A stretch of 64,000 nucleotides of DNA from Burkholderiales bacterium LSUCC0115 (GCA_009646425.1 WJBW01000002.1:436733-500732); one strand, 5' to 3'. Positions 19,840-29,582 are shown, numbered from the stretch's first letter. Translations and numbers: made by a program. Notes: generated from the sequence alone by a model not told the origin.

Positions 19840-20838
19840 ATGCAGAAGACTCAAAAAAACCGTCGTCATTTTCTAGCGACCACCGCCCTGGCCGCAGGCC
19901 TTGGCCTGGCAGGCCTGGGCACTGCCCATGCCCAGATGGAGATCAAGTTTGGTCACGTGGGCAACCCCGGCTCGCTTTTCGAGGCCTCGGCCAACGAATT
20001 CGCTCGGATCGCCAACGCCAAGCTGGGCAACAAGGCCAAGGTCGTGGTCTACGGATCCAGCCAACTCGGTGGCGACAAGGAGATGGTTCAGAAGCTCAAG
20101 CTGGGCACCCTGGACCTGTCCCTGCCCTCAACGGTCATGAGTTCGGAGGTCGACCTGTTCGGCATCTTCGAAATGCCCTACCTCGTAGCCGATCGCAACC
20201 ACATGAAAAAAATCGAGAAGGACGTCTTTTGGCCAACCCTCGCACCTGCTGCCGAGAAAAAAGGCCTTAAGGTGTTGGGCGTCTGGGAAAACGGCTACCG
20301 CCACATCACCAATAGCAAGCGTCCCATCGTCAAGCCGGATGATCTGAAAGGCCTCAAGCTGCGAACACCTCAGGGCAAATGGCGCCTGAAGATGTTCCAG
20401 GCCTACGGCGCCAACCCCTCCCCCATGGCCTTCTCAGAGGTTTTTACCGCTCTGCAGACTGGCGTGATGGATGGCCAAGAGAACCCCTTCACCCAAATCT
20501 ACTCGGCCAAGTTCCATGAGGTTCAGAAGTACCTCTCCCTTTCCAAACACGTTTATGGCCCGGCCTACATCACCGCCAGCGCCAAGAAGTTTGCCAGCTA
20601 TCCAGCGGACGTGAGAAAGGCGCTGGACGACGCAGCCAAAGAGACACAGGCCTTTGTTTACAAGACTGCTGAGGCTGCCGAAACCGACCTTCTCAACAAG
20701 ATGAAGGCGGCCGGCGTCCAGGTCAACGAAGTGGACAGCAAGGCCTTCGTAGCCGCCAGCAAAGCGATCTACGATGAGTTTGGCCAAGAGGTCAAGGGCG
20801 CCAGCGAGCTGATCGCCAAAGCCCAGTCTCTGCGTTAA
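19840..20838 (+). CDS. dctP: TRAP transporter substrate-binding protein DctP
   Basis: Periplasmic solute-binding subunit of a TRAP transporter for an organic acid. The N-terminus NRRHFLATTALAAGLGLAG has an R-R-x-F-L motif, suggesting Tat export, with cleavage after AHA near residue 31. The mature part has the DctP fold, with KVVVYGSSQLGGDKEMVQKL and the carboxylate-binding region containing LKLRTPQGKWRLKMFQAYGA. The GQENPF segment is typical of the family. An AGGAGA ribosome site precedes the start. The 120-bp spacer before it contains T-rich tracts but no promoter I can define. Confidence 0.93.
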   Translation: MQKTQKNRRHFLATTALAAGLGLAGLGTAHAQMEIKFGHVGNPGSLFEASANEFARIANAKLGNKAKVVVYGSSQLGGDKEMVQKLKLGTLDLSLPSTVMSSEVDLFGIFEMPYLVADRNHMKKIEKDVFWPTLAPAAEKKGLKVLGVWENGYRHITNSKRPIVKPDDLKGLKLRTPQGKWRLKMFQAYGANPSPMAFSEVFTALQTGVMDGQENPFTQIYSAKFHEVQKYLSLSKHVYGPAYITASAKKFASYPADVRKALDDAAKETQAFVYKTAEAAETDLLNKMKAAGVQVNEVDSKAFVAASKAIYDEFGQEVKGASELIAKAQSLR

Positions 20839-20859
20839 ACCAGAGAAGAGGCCTACCTC

Positions 20860-21390
20860 ATGACCACTCCCCAGACTGCCAATTCCCAGGACTGTGTTGT
20901 CTGTCAGCCATGGCGCTCGCTCTATGGCCGACTCTTAGAAGGCCTGGTCTTTGCCCTCATGGTGATCCTCTTTGTTGAGGTGACCCTGGGGGTGGTCTTT
21001 CGAATGCTGGGACAGTCTCTGTCTTGGTATGACGAGGTGGCCTCGATTCTGCTGGCCTGGCTGACCTTTTACGGGTCTGCCTTGGCCTCCTTTAAACGGG
21101 CGCACATTGGCTGCCCAGAGGTGGTCGATGCGCTGTCGCCGGCCATTCGTCGACCCGTGGCCATCTTGGCTCAGGTCCTGGTGATTGGCTTTTTTGTGCT
21201 GCTCGCCTACGTGGGCTTTCAGATCATGCCCATGCTGGCCACGGACACCATGACCAGCCTGCCCGACGTGCCCATGAATCTTGTGCAGTCGGTGATTCCC
21301 GTCTCGGCCTGCCTGATCCTGATCTGCGAGTTCGATGAGCTGCTGCGCCTGCTGCGCGGCCAGCCCAATCAGACCTGCTCCAACAGCTAA
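20860..21390 (+). CDS. dctQ: TRAP transporter small permease DctQ
   Basis: The small four-helix membrane subunit of the TRAP transporter, 176 residues. Hydrophobic segments lie at about residues 28-48, 60-80, 100-125 and 140-162. The family motif SWYDEVASILLAWLTFYGSA lies in the second helix region. It follows dctP by 21 bp and precedes dctM by 15 bp. Together the three genes make a complete sodium-driven uptake system. Confidence 0.92.
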   Translation: MTTPQTANSQDCVVCQPWRSLYGRLLEGLVFALMVILFVEVTLGVVFRMLGQSLSWYDEVASILLAWLTFYGSALASFKRAHIGCPEVVDALSPAIRRPVAILAQVLVIGFFVLLAYVGFQIMPMLATDTMTSLPDVPMNLVQSVIPVSACLILICEFDELLRLLRGQPNQTCSNS

Positions 21391-21405
21391 CCAGAAAGAC
21401 TCGCC

Positions 21406-22692
21406 ATGCAAACCATGCTCTTGCTGTTTGGGTTCGTCCTGCTGTTGGTACTGATGAATGTCCCCATCGCTGTCTCACTGGGCATCGTGGCCACTGCGGC
21501 CATGGTGATGGCCCAGGGCTGGGACAGCCTGCCCAACCTGCCCATCGTCGTATTCAACGGGGCGACCAAATTCCCCCTTCTGGCCATTCCGCTCTTCATC
21601 CTGGCCGGCGCCATCATGAACTCCTCAGGCATCTCACAACGCCTGATCAACCTGGCCTCTGCCCTGTTCGGCTGGATTCGTGGTGGACTGGCCCACGTCA
21701 ACATTGGTGTCTCCCTCTTCTTCGCAGAGATCTCTGGCTCGGCCGTGGCCGACGTCGCTGCACTCGGCTCGGTCTTGATCCCCGAGATGAAGAAAAAGGG
21801 CTACCCAGCATCCATGGCGGCGGCCGTGACGTCTTCATCCGCCTCGCTGGCCATCATCATCCCGCCATCAATTCCCATGATTCTCTACGCCGTGATGGCT
21901 GAGGCCTCTGTGGTGCAGTTGTTTGTGGCCGGCATCGTGCCTGGTCTGCTGGGTGGTGTAGGCATGATGGTGCTGTCCTACTTCCTGTCTAAGCGCTACA
22001 ACCTGCAACGTGAGGAACGCTTCTCAGGCCGTCGCGTCTGGGTCGCGGCCAAAGAGGCTGGATGGGCGCTGTTGCTGCCGATGATCATTCTGGGAGGCAT
22101 CTTTGGTGGCGTGGTCACGGCCACCGAAGGTGCTGCACTGGCTGTGATTGCCGCTCTGTTCGTCGGTCTGGTGATCTACCGAGAACTCAACTGGAGCCAC
22201 CTGAAGGCCTCCATCATGGAAGGTGGCATGCAGACGGCAGTGGTCATGCTCATGGTCGCGACCAGCGCCCTGTTGGGCACTGTTCTGACCGAAGCCCAGG
22301 CTCCTCAGCAGATGGCTTCGGTGGTGGCTGCACTGACCAACGACCCAGTGGTGGTCCTGCTGCTGCTGAACGTCCTCTTTCTGTTCCTAGGCGTCTTTCT
22401 GCACTCAGCTGCAGCGATCATTCTGGTCGTTCCCATCGTCATGCCGCTGGTCAACGCAGTGGGCATCGACCCGGTGCACTTCGGCATCATCGTGACCCTG
22501 AACCTGGCCATTGGTCAGCAGACGCCGCCAGTGGCCAGCGTGCTGATGGTTTCGAGCTCCATTGCCAAGTGCAGCGTCTGGGAAGTCACCCGCACCAACA
22601 TTTACTACATCGGTGTGCTGCTGGCTGTCTTGATGCTGGTGACTTATGTACCCATCACTGGTATGGGTCTGGTTGAACTCTTCTACCGTTAA
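21406..22692 (+). CDS. dctM: TRAP transporter large permease DctM
   Basis: The large permease carrying the substrate and sodium path, 428 residues with about 11-12 hydrophobic segments. Family features are FPLLAIPLFILAGAIMNSSG, EISGSAVADVAALGSVLIPEM, SSSASLAIIIPPSIPMILY and GQQTPPVASVLMV. The gene is tightly packed between dctQ and a crotonase gene (12 bp), which suggests that the imported acid is handled by the CoA enzymes that follow. Confidence 0.95.
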   Translation: MQTMLLLFGFVLLLVLMNVPIAVSLGIVATAAMVMAQGWDSLPNLPIVVFNGATKFPLLAIPLFILAGAIMNSSGISQRLINLASALFGWIRGGLAHVNIGVSLFFAEISGSAVADVAALGSVLIPEMKKKGYPASMAAAVTSSSASLAIIIPPSIPMILYAVMAEASVVQLFVAGIVPGLLGGVGMMVLSYFLSKRYNLQREERFSGRRVWVAAKEAGWALLLPMIILGGIFGGVVTATEGAALAVIAALFVGLVIYRELNWSHLKASIMEGGMQTAVVMLMVATSALLGTVLTEAQAPQQMASVVAALTNDPVVVLLLLNVLFLFLGVFLHSAAAIILVVPIVMPLVNAVGIDPVHFGIIVTLNLAIGQQTPPVASVLMVSSSIAKCSVWEVTRTNIYYIGVLLAVLMLVTYVPITGMGLVELFYR

Positions 22693-22704
22693 AACAAACA
22701 CCGC

Positions 22705-23484
22705 ATGGACAACATTCTTCTAGAGCAGCGCGAGGGCGATGTGGTCACCCTGACCATCAACCGCCCTGAAAAACTCAATGCCATGACCAAGCCCCTTTGG
22801 CAGGCCCTGGGACAGACCGTCGAGCGTCTCTCAAAGGACCTCAGCCTGCGCTGTCTGGTGCTGCGCGGTGCTGGCGATCGGTCTTTCTCGCCCGGCAATG
22901 ACATTGGTGAGTTCGCCACCGAGCGGGCCAACAAGGCCCAGGCGATTGCGTATGGCCAGGTCATGCACACCACCGTCAAGGCGCTGGCGAACTGCCCCCA
23001 TCCCATCGTGGCTGAGATTCACGGCATCTGCGTGGGCGGCGGCATGGAGATTGCCGCGCTCGCCGATGTCCGCATCTGTGGCAAGTCCAGTCGCTTCGGC
23101 GCACCCATCAAGAATCTGGGTCTGGTGATGGCCTACGACGAGATGGCGCCGTTGGCCCGACTGGTCGGTCCGTCCAAGGCACTCGAGATTCTGCTGGAGG
23201 GCCGAATCTTTGGTGCTGACGAGGCCCTGCAGATTGGCTTTGTGTCCCGTATCGTAGAGGACCACAAGGTTGAGGCTGAGGCTCGGGATACGGCGCAGCG
23301 AATCGCCTCCGGCGCGCCATTGGTCGCCCGCTGGCACAAGAAGTTTGCCCGTCGACTGCAGGACAACACACCGCTGACAGCAGCCGAGCGTGACGAATGC
23401 TTCGACTGCTTCGATACCCGCGACTTTCAGATTGGCGTCGAGGCTTTTCTCAGCAAGTCCACGCCCCAGTTCAGAGGCGAGTGA
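22705..23484 (+). CDS. Enoyl-CoA hydratase/isomerase family protein (crotonase fold)
   Basis: A 259-residue crotonase-superfamily enzyme acting on an acyl-CoA. The oxyanion-hole strands FSPGNDIGEF and GICVGGGMEIAALADVRIC are present. Glu115 matches the first catalytic Glu of enoyl-CoA hydratase (rat Glu144). At the place of the second one (rat Glu164, in F-G-x-P-E) this protein has Ile135 in FGAPIKNLG. Canonical hydration is therefore doubtful. An isomerase, dehydratase variant or other crotonase activity is more likely. It lies between the TRAP permease and a CoA transferase. Confidence 0.85.
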   Translation: MDNILLEQREGDVVTLTINRPEKLNAMTKPLWQALGQTVERLSKDLSLRCLVLRGAGDRSFSPGNDIGEFATERANKAQAIAYGQVMHTTVKALANCPHPIVAEIHGICVGGGMEIAALADVRICGKSSRFGAPIKNLGLVMAYDEMAPLARLVGPSKALEILLEGRIFGADEALQIGFVSRIVEDHKVEAEARDTAQRIASGAPLVARWHKKFARRLQDNTPLTAAERDECFDCFDTRDFQIGVEAFLSKSTPQFRGE

Positions 23485-23494
23485 GAGGAGTGAG

Positions 23495-24715
23495 ATGAGC
23501 CAGACACGCAAAGGGCCGCTATCCGGCATCCGAGTGTTGGAATTGGCCCAGATCATGGCAGGTCCCACCTGCGGCATGATGCTGGCCGACATGGGTGCCG
23601 ACGTCATCAAGGTAGAGAAGATGCCCGGTGGTGATGATTCACGCGGCTACAAAGAACCCCTTATCAACGGCGTGTCTGCACCCTTTCTTGTCCTCAATCG
23701 AAACAAGCGTGGCATTGCCCTTAACCTCAAGCAGCCCGAGGCGAAAGAAGTCTTGCGGCGCATGGTGGCCAGCAGCGATGTACTGACCGAGAACTACCGC
23801 AAGGGCACCCTGGAAAAACTGGGTCTGGGTTACGACAGCCTGAAGACCATCAACCCCAAGCTCATCTACTGTGCGGTCTCTGGCTACGGCCGCACGGGGC
23901 CCATGGCCGATGCGGCTGGCTTTGATCTGATCGCACAAGGCTTCTCCGGTTTGATGAGCTTCACCGGCCATCCCAACATGCCGCCAGTGAAGACAGGCAA
24001 CTCGATTGCCGACATCAACGCAGGCATCTTGGCAGCCGTTGGCATTCTGGCGGCCCTGGTCGAGCGCGGTCGAACTGGCCTGGGTCAGTTTGTGGAGACC
24101 TCCCTGATCGAGGCTGCGATTCAGCAGACTTACTGGCAGGCTGCTGTCTTCTTTGCCACCGGCGAATCGGCCAAACCCTTGGGCTCTGCTCACACGCTCA
24201 CAGCCCCCTATCAGGCCTTTGCTTGTGCCGATGGATTTCTGAACATTGGTGGTGCTAACCAGGCCAACTGGGAGCGAATCGCCGATGCACTGGGACACCC
24301 GGAGTGGAAGCAAGATCCCCGGTTCATCACCAACACCGACCGCATGGCCAACCGCGATGCCCTCACCATTGAAATCGAGCGCGTCACCGGACAACAGTCG
24401 GTCTCGCATTGGCAGGCGGTGTTTGATGCGGCAGGCGTTCCAGCAGGACCGGTCCACTCCGTCGAGCAGGCCCTCACCCATGAGCAGACCCTCGCAAGGC
24501 ACATGGTGGTGACCTCGGAGCACCCCAACGCGGGTGAGGTCAAGGGCGTGGGCAACCCGATCAAATTCTCATCTCACCCCAGCCAGTCGACCAGCGCACC
24601 AGCACCCATGTTGGGCCAGCACGCCTTCGAGGTGCTGGCAGAGTTTGGTTACAGCGAAGAGGCTGTACGGGCGCTGATCGAGGTGGGCGCCGTCGGCTCT
24701 CCCGTGTCGGCCTGA
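23495..24715 (+). CDS. CaiB/BaiF (class III) CoA transferase
   Basis: Transfers CoA between carboxylic acids. The 406-residue protein starts LSGIRVLELAQIMAGPTCGMM, followed by LADMGADVIKVE and the NRNKRGIALNL strand. The catalytic Asp is probably Asp173 in GNSIADINAG, matching formyl-CoA transferase. I chose the ATG at 23495, which follows a GAGGAG ribosome site 11 bp after the previous stop. The longer frame starts inside the crotonase gene. Its last 67 bp are antisense to the end of the lytic transglycosylase gene. It presumably activates the acid imported by the TRAP system. Confidence 0.92.
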   Translation: MSQTRKGPLSGIRVLELAQIMAGPTCGMMLADMGADVIKVEKMPGGDDSRGYKEPLINGVSAPFLVLNRNKRGIALNLKQPEAKEVLRRMVASSDVLTENYRKGTLEKLGLGYDSLKTINPKLIYCAVSGYGRTGPMADAAGFDLIAQGFSGLMSFTGHPNMPPVKTGNSIADINAGILAAVGILAALVERGRTGLGQFVETSLIEAAIQQTYWQAAVFFATGESAKPLGSAHTLTAPYQAFACADGFLNIGGANQANWERIADALGHPEWKQDPRFITNTDRMANRDALTIEIERVTGQQSVSHWQAVFDAAGVPAGPVHSVEQALTHEQTLARHMVVTSEHPNAGEVKGVGNPIKFSSHPSQSTSAPAPMLGQHAFEVLAEFGYSEEAVRALIEVGAVGSPVSA

Positions 24716-25416
24716 GCCAAGACCCGACCTTTGGAAGCCGCGCGGATGCGGTCGCGGATACCGATGACCTTGTTGGGATACTCAGAGACACCGCTCGGAC
24801 CAACCCCCACATAGGCCAGAAGGGCTGCCTCGGTGGTCTTGAAGCGGTCTAGGTACTCGCGCAGCACAGCCGCACCAGCCTGGATATTGGCCCACGGGTG
24901 CAAGGCGGCCTGAACGCCACCGTTGTTCTCAAATTTTTCCTTGTGAACGTCCGGCATCACTTGCATGAGGCCCTTGGCCCCGACCCGGCTCTCGGCCAAT
25001 GGATTGAAGCCGGACTCCACTGAAATCACCGCCAACAGCAGGTAAGGATCCAGTCGCATGAGTTTGGCGGTCTCGAAGGCGGCCGCAACAATCTGCTCGG
25101 TCGCGCCACGCGAGACCCGATGACGCTTGGCAATCCAGCGCGCGGCCCGGGCCTGCTCTGGCGTCAGGGCAGTTGGCAGCGCGACAAAGACCGAGTCCAC
25201 ACTAGCGGGAGACAAGGCGCCATTGACCACCGTGACCCAACCCTCGAGTCGGTCCCGTCCTGCAGGCGTCAACACGATGGACAGACCCAGCAACAGACCA
25301 ACAATCACCATGACGCCATGGCTGTGCATGACGTCCTTGGGCGACGGCACCGTCAGACCAAAGCGAGACGCAGTGGGTGCGGATCCATCACGAATTGTCG
25401 GGGGACTTGCTTTCAT
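24649..25416 (-). CDS. Lytic transglycosylase, SLT domain
   Basis: A peptidoglycan-cleaving muramidase-like enzyme. After a hydrophobic anchor or signal (about residues 34-52) comes a C-terminal SLT domain. The catalytic Glu134 is in AVISVESGFNPLAES, followed by GAKGLMQVMP and the AYVGVGPSGV region. The 255-residue size fits small membrane-anchored or periplasmic transglycosylases. The 3' end overlaps the CoA transferase gene by 67 bp on the opposite strand. It lies 36 bp downstream of dacB, another peptidoglycan enzyme, and both are probably in one transcript. Confidence 0.88.
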   Translation of the reverse strand: MKASPPTIRDGSAPTASRFGLTVPSPKDVMHSHGVMVIVGLLLGLSIVLTPAGRDRLEGWVTVVNGALSPASVDSVFVALPTALTPEQARAARWIAKRHRVSRGATEQIVAAAFETAKLMRLDPYLLLAVISVESGFNPLAESRVGAKGLMQVMPDVHKEKFENNGGVQAALHPWANIQAGAAVLREYLDRFKTTEAALLAYVGVGPSGVSEYPNKVIGIRDRIRAASKGRVLAQADTGEPTAPTSISARTASSL

Positions 25417-25452
25417 ATCGGCTCAATCGGCGCCCTATGGGCTGCAAAGAAG

Positions 25453-26877
25453 CTAGTAACGACCAACCAACTTCTGAATGAATTCATCTAACACGGGCTT
25501 TGAGAGCCCGGCTTGTGGATGGTTCACGAAAACCGTAAACACCGCCCACCGGCCTTGGTCCGTCAGGGCATAACCCGAGACCGACCGGACATCATCCAAT
25601 GATCCCGTCTTGATCCAGGCGCGGCCCACCGTCTGCTGCCCCTTCAGTCGCCTTTTGGCAGTGCCCTCCAGCCCAGCGAGGGCCAGGGTGTCTATCCAAG
25701 GGTAGGGATCGGGCATCCCAAGTCGGGCCACCATTAAACGGGTCAAACTGGCTGCGGCAATTCTCTCATGTCGACTCAGGCCTGAACCATTGTCCAGGAC
25801 CATCTCTGGAAAGCTCAGATTCTGCGAGGTAAGCCATTGCTTCACCCTTCGGACCGCGTCTGCGCGGGTCCCCCCCCCGTTGGCTGCCGCCGAGAGTTCT
25901 AGAAAGACCGAGCGCGCCATGGGGTTATTGCTGCGCTTGTTGATCTCGGAGAGCAACTCAATCATGGGCCTAGGCGAGGTCCAGCTCGCCAACAACTTCG
26001 CCGAGTCTGGGAGCTTGGCCTTCTCGGGTTTGGCCGAGATGCTGCCTCCCGCATCCCGCCAGGCCTTGGCAAACAGGCGGTAGGCGAACTGGGCATGATC
26101 GAAGAGCGCGATGTAGCGCTCAAAGCCCGGGCATTTGAGGCCCACCTGACCCCGGACCTGCAACACATCGGGAGACTGTTGCTGAAAATCGAATTGGTTC
26201 TTTTCGCAGCCCCCCTTCACCCGGCGCAGCTGGGGCTCCACCCTAAAACCCGCCAACTCCGGTTCGACCACGGTCTGCCATTTGCCTTTTTCGCTCCAGA
26301 GTCCCAGCCGAACCGACTTGAAATTCAGCATGGCCGCATGGGGTGGGACGTTGTAGGGCTTGAGCGGCTGGCCATCGAAGGCAGAAGGATCGGGCAGCGG
26401 CTCCTGGTAACGGCTGCCATCCAGGACAAAACGCCCCTCAATCCGACGGATACCCTTGGCCTTGAGTTCGGCCATCACGACTTGCAGATCCTCGATGACG
26501 AGCTTGGGATCGCCGCCGCCCAATATGCCCAGCCCCCCCTTGAGGACCCCCTTCTGGATGGGCCCGAGCGCATAAAAGCGGGTCACCGGACGATAGTCCG
26601 GTCCCAGAAGGTCCATGGCTGCGGCCGTGGTCACCAGTTTGATGGTGGAGGCCGGGTTCATGGGCACGGTCTCCCGATGACCAAAGCGAATCGCCCGATC
26701 AGTCGTCTGCTCAGCCGGAAGCACGGTCACCGAGTAGGAGACAGCATCAGCCGGCAGGCCCACCTGAAGGAAGGCTGCCAGCCAGTCATCCTGGACGGGC
26801 GACTTTGCGTGCCCCAAGCTGGTGCAAACCAGCAGGGTGATCCCCAGGAATCTACCGATTTGGGCTAGAAATCGCAC
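25453..26877 (-). CDS. dacB: D-alanyl-D-alanine carboxypeptidase/endopeptidase DacB (PBP4 family)
   Basis: A periplasmic class C penicillin-binding protein that trims or cleaves peptidoglycan peptide bridges. A signal sequence occupies about residues 1-24. The S-x-x-K motif is S77-T-I-K80 in MNPASTIKLVTTAAAM. The SxN motif is in KRSNNPMAR and the KTG motif in AWIKTGSLDDVRSVSGY. The 474-residue length is normal for the S13 family. The start appears to be GTG at 26877, with a weak AGGA site upstream. It precedes the lytic transglycosylase gene and is divergent from the small zinc-finger gene. Confidence 0.93.
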   Translation of the reverse strand: MRFLAQIGRFLGITLLVCTSLGHAKSPVQDDWLAAFLQVGLPADAVSYSVTVLPAEQTTDRAIRFGHRETVPMNPASTIKLVTTAAAMDLLGPDYRPVTRFYALGPIQKGVLKGGLGILGGGDPKLVIEDLQVVMAELKAKGIRRIEGRFVLDGSRYQEPLPDPSAFDGQPLKPYNVPPHAAMLNFKSVRLGLWSEKGKWQTVVEPELAGFRVEPQLRRVKGGCEKNQFDFQQQSPDVLQVRGQVGLKCPGFERYIALFDHAQFAYRLFAKAWRDAGGSISAKPEKAKLPDSAKLLASWTSPRPMIELLSEINKRSNNPMARSVFLELSAAANGGGTRADAVRRVKQWLTSQNLSFPEMVLDNGSGLSRHERIAAASLTRLMVARLGMPDPYPWIDTLALAGLEGTAKRRLKGQQTVGRAWIKTGSLDDVRSVSGYALTDQGRWAVFTVFVNHPQAGLSKPVLDEFIQKLVGRY

Positions 26878-26998
26878 GTTTTTGCTTTAAGTCCTTTGAA
26901 TCTAAATGCTATTGTCATCAGCAGCGATCATCATAGACCGCCAGCCCGCCACCCGGTGTCCATCGCTAGCGGGCCATTCACAGATAGAGACAGGCAAC

Positions 26999-27256
26999 AT
27001 GGCTTTAGAGAAAAACGAAAACTACTTCGAACTCACCGACGAAAATGACCGGGCCTCAGCCATTGAGGCGCAATTCAACGAAGACGCTCTCGAAGAGGCG
27101 AGGCGGCGGATCGCGCCAGAGACCAGCCCCGACTTCGACGGTCTGCATTGCATTGACTGCGGCGAGAAGATCATGGCGGCCCGCCTCAAGCTGGGCAAGA
27201 TCCGCTGTATTGACTGTCAGACGCTCAAAGAGAAACAAAGCCGCGTTTTCGGCTAG
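26999..27256 (+). CDS. Small TraR/DksA-type C4 zinc-finger protein
   Basis: An 85-residue protein with a C-terminal four-cysteine zinc finger, CIDCGEKIMAAR and IRCIDC (C-x2-C-x17-C-x2-C), as in the DksA/TraR family. It is too short for the long DksA coiled coil that reaches into the RNA polymerase secondary channel, and I see no Asp-x-x-Asp-x-Ala tip. It resembles TraR-size relatives. A direct effect on RNA polymerase is possible but unproven. The ATG at 26999 has GACAGG upstream; the frame continues to 26906 without conserved residues. It lies upstream of groESL but with a 240-bp gap. Confidence 0.82.
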   Translation: MALEKNENYFELTDENDRASAIEAQFNEDALEEARRRIAPETSPDFDGLHCIDCGEKIMAARLKLGKIRCIDCQTLKEKQSRVFG

Positions 27257-27294
27257 CCAACGGACTGACGTGCTCGGAGCTGCTAAGGCGGCCG

Positions 27295-27315
27295 TCCGGG
27301 CCTCCTCGGCCCGGA
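27295..27315 (+). terminator. Possible hairpin after the zinc-finger gene
   Basis: TCCGGGCC and GGCCCGGA form an 8-bp GC-rich stem with a 5-nt loop, 39 bp after the stop codon. There is no T-tract after it, so it is at best a weak or Rho-assisted terminator, or a simple mRNA 3' end stem. Confidence 0.35.
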
Positions 27316-27361
27316 GTCCCTTAGCCCAGGGCAAAAGGGTAAACCCTAACCATCGTCAAGA

Positions 27362-27391
27362 CTTGAAATCGAGCAAGTCTGCCCCTACTAT
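27362..27391 (+). promoter_or_regulatory. groESL promoter, overlapping sigma-70 and sigma-32 type elements
   Basis: TTGAAA (27363-27368) and TACTAT (27386-27391) are spaced by 17 bp, a good housekeeping sigma-factor promoter. The same stretch reads CTTGAAA, 13 bp, then CCCCTACT, close to the heat-shock sigma-32 pattern (CTTGAAA and CCCCATnT). The downstream edge touches the CIRCE element. Both readings are possible and may both be used. Confidence 0.7.
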
Positions 27392-27417
27392 TAGCACTCA
27401 AGTGGGTTGAGTGCTAA
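27391..27417 (+). promoter_or_regulatory. CIRCE element (HrcA operator)
   Basis: TTAGCACTC, a 9-bp spacer, then GAGTGCTAA: a perfect match to the consensus CIRCE inverted repeat. It overlaps the end of the -10 box and the start of the transcript, about 80 bp upstream of groES. HrcA is expected to repress groESL here until heat shock. hrcA itself is not in the window. Confidence 0.97.
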
Positions 27418-27496
27418 CAAGCCTGATCAGCACGATACGCCCCTGGCTGACACAGCCTTTCCTCTAACCGTTAAACACTTATGGAGTGAACTCAGT

Positions 27497-27784
27497 ATGA
27501 AACTGCGTCCCCTGCACGACCGCCTTGTGGTCAAGCGCCTCGACAACGAGCGGAAAACTGCTTCTGGCATCGTGATCCCCGACAACGCCGCCGAAAAACC
27601 CGACCAGGGTGAAGTGCTGGCTGTCGGCAACGGCAAGATTCTGGAAGACGGCAAGCAGCGCGCACTAGACGTCAAGGTAGGTGATCGCGTTCTGTTCGGC
27701 AAATACTCTGGTCAGACCGTCAAAGTCGACGGCGAAGAACTCCTGGTTCTGCGCGAAGACGACGTGATGGCCGTCATCGAGTAA
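27497..27784 (+). CDS. groES: Co-chaperonin GroES
   Basis: The 95-residue heptameric lid of the GroEL chaperonin. It starts [15 protein letters not shown], contains the mobile-loop region [18 protein letters not shown] and ends DDVMAVIE. I chose the ATG at 27497 because of this conserved start and the GGAG site about 10 nt before it. The frame extends upstream through the CIRCE element, which is non-coding. It is followed after 40 bp by groEL. Confidence 0.98.
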   Translation: MKLRPLHDRLVVKRLDNERKTASGIVIPDNAAEKPDQGEVLAVGNGKILEDGKQRALDVKVGDRVLFGKYSGQTVKVDGEELLVLREDDVMAVIE

Positions 27785-27818
27785 GCCCCCACCTCCCACA
27801 ACGAATTCCAAGGAGTAA

Positions 27819-29468
<1,650 letters not shown>

Positions 29469-29517
29469 TCGCCCATGGCCCAACTGGTGGGGCCCCAAGC
29501 CTCACCAGCGCGCCAAC

Positions 29518-29555
29518 ATCCCGGCTCTGGCCTCGTGTCACAGCCGGGATTTTTT
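29518..29555 (+). terminator. Rho-independent terminator of groESL
   Basis: ATCCCGGCT and AGCCGGGAT form a perfect 9-bp stem (29518-29526 with 29542-29550), followed by a run of T to 29555. It lies between groEL and pyrF and should end the chaperonin transcript. Confidence 0.9.
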
Positions 29556-29582
29556 ATGGGCTCGCATGTCAGAATGTGCGCC

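Noticed and set aside
18492..24715. Beta-hydroxyaspartate cycle locus
   Set aside because: The aminotransferase resembles the glyoxylate-using class, but no beta-hydroxyaspartate aldolase, dehydratase or iminosuccinate reductase gene is adjacent.
27257..27361. Small RNA gene in the space before groES
   Set aside because: One GC-rich hairpin is present but no promoter or T-rich end was seen; it is better read as an mRNA 3' stem.
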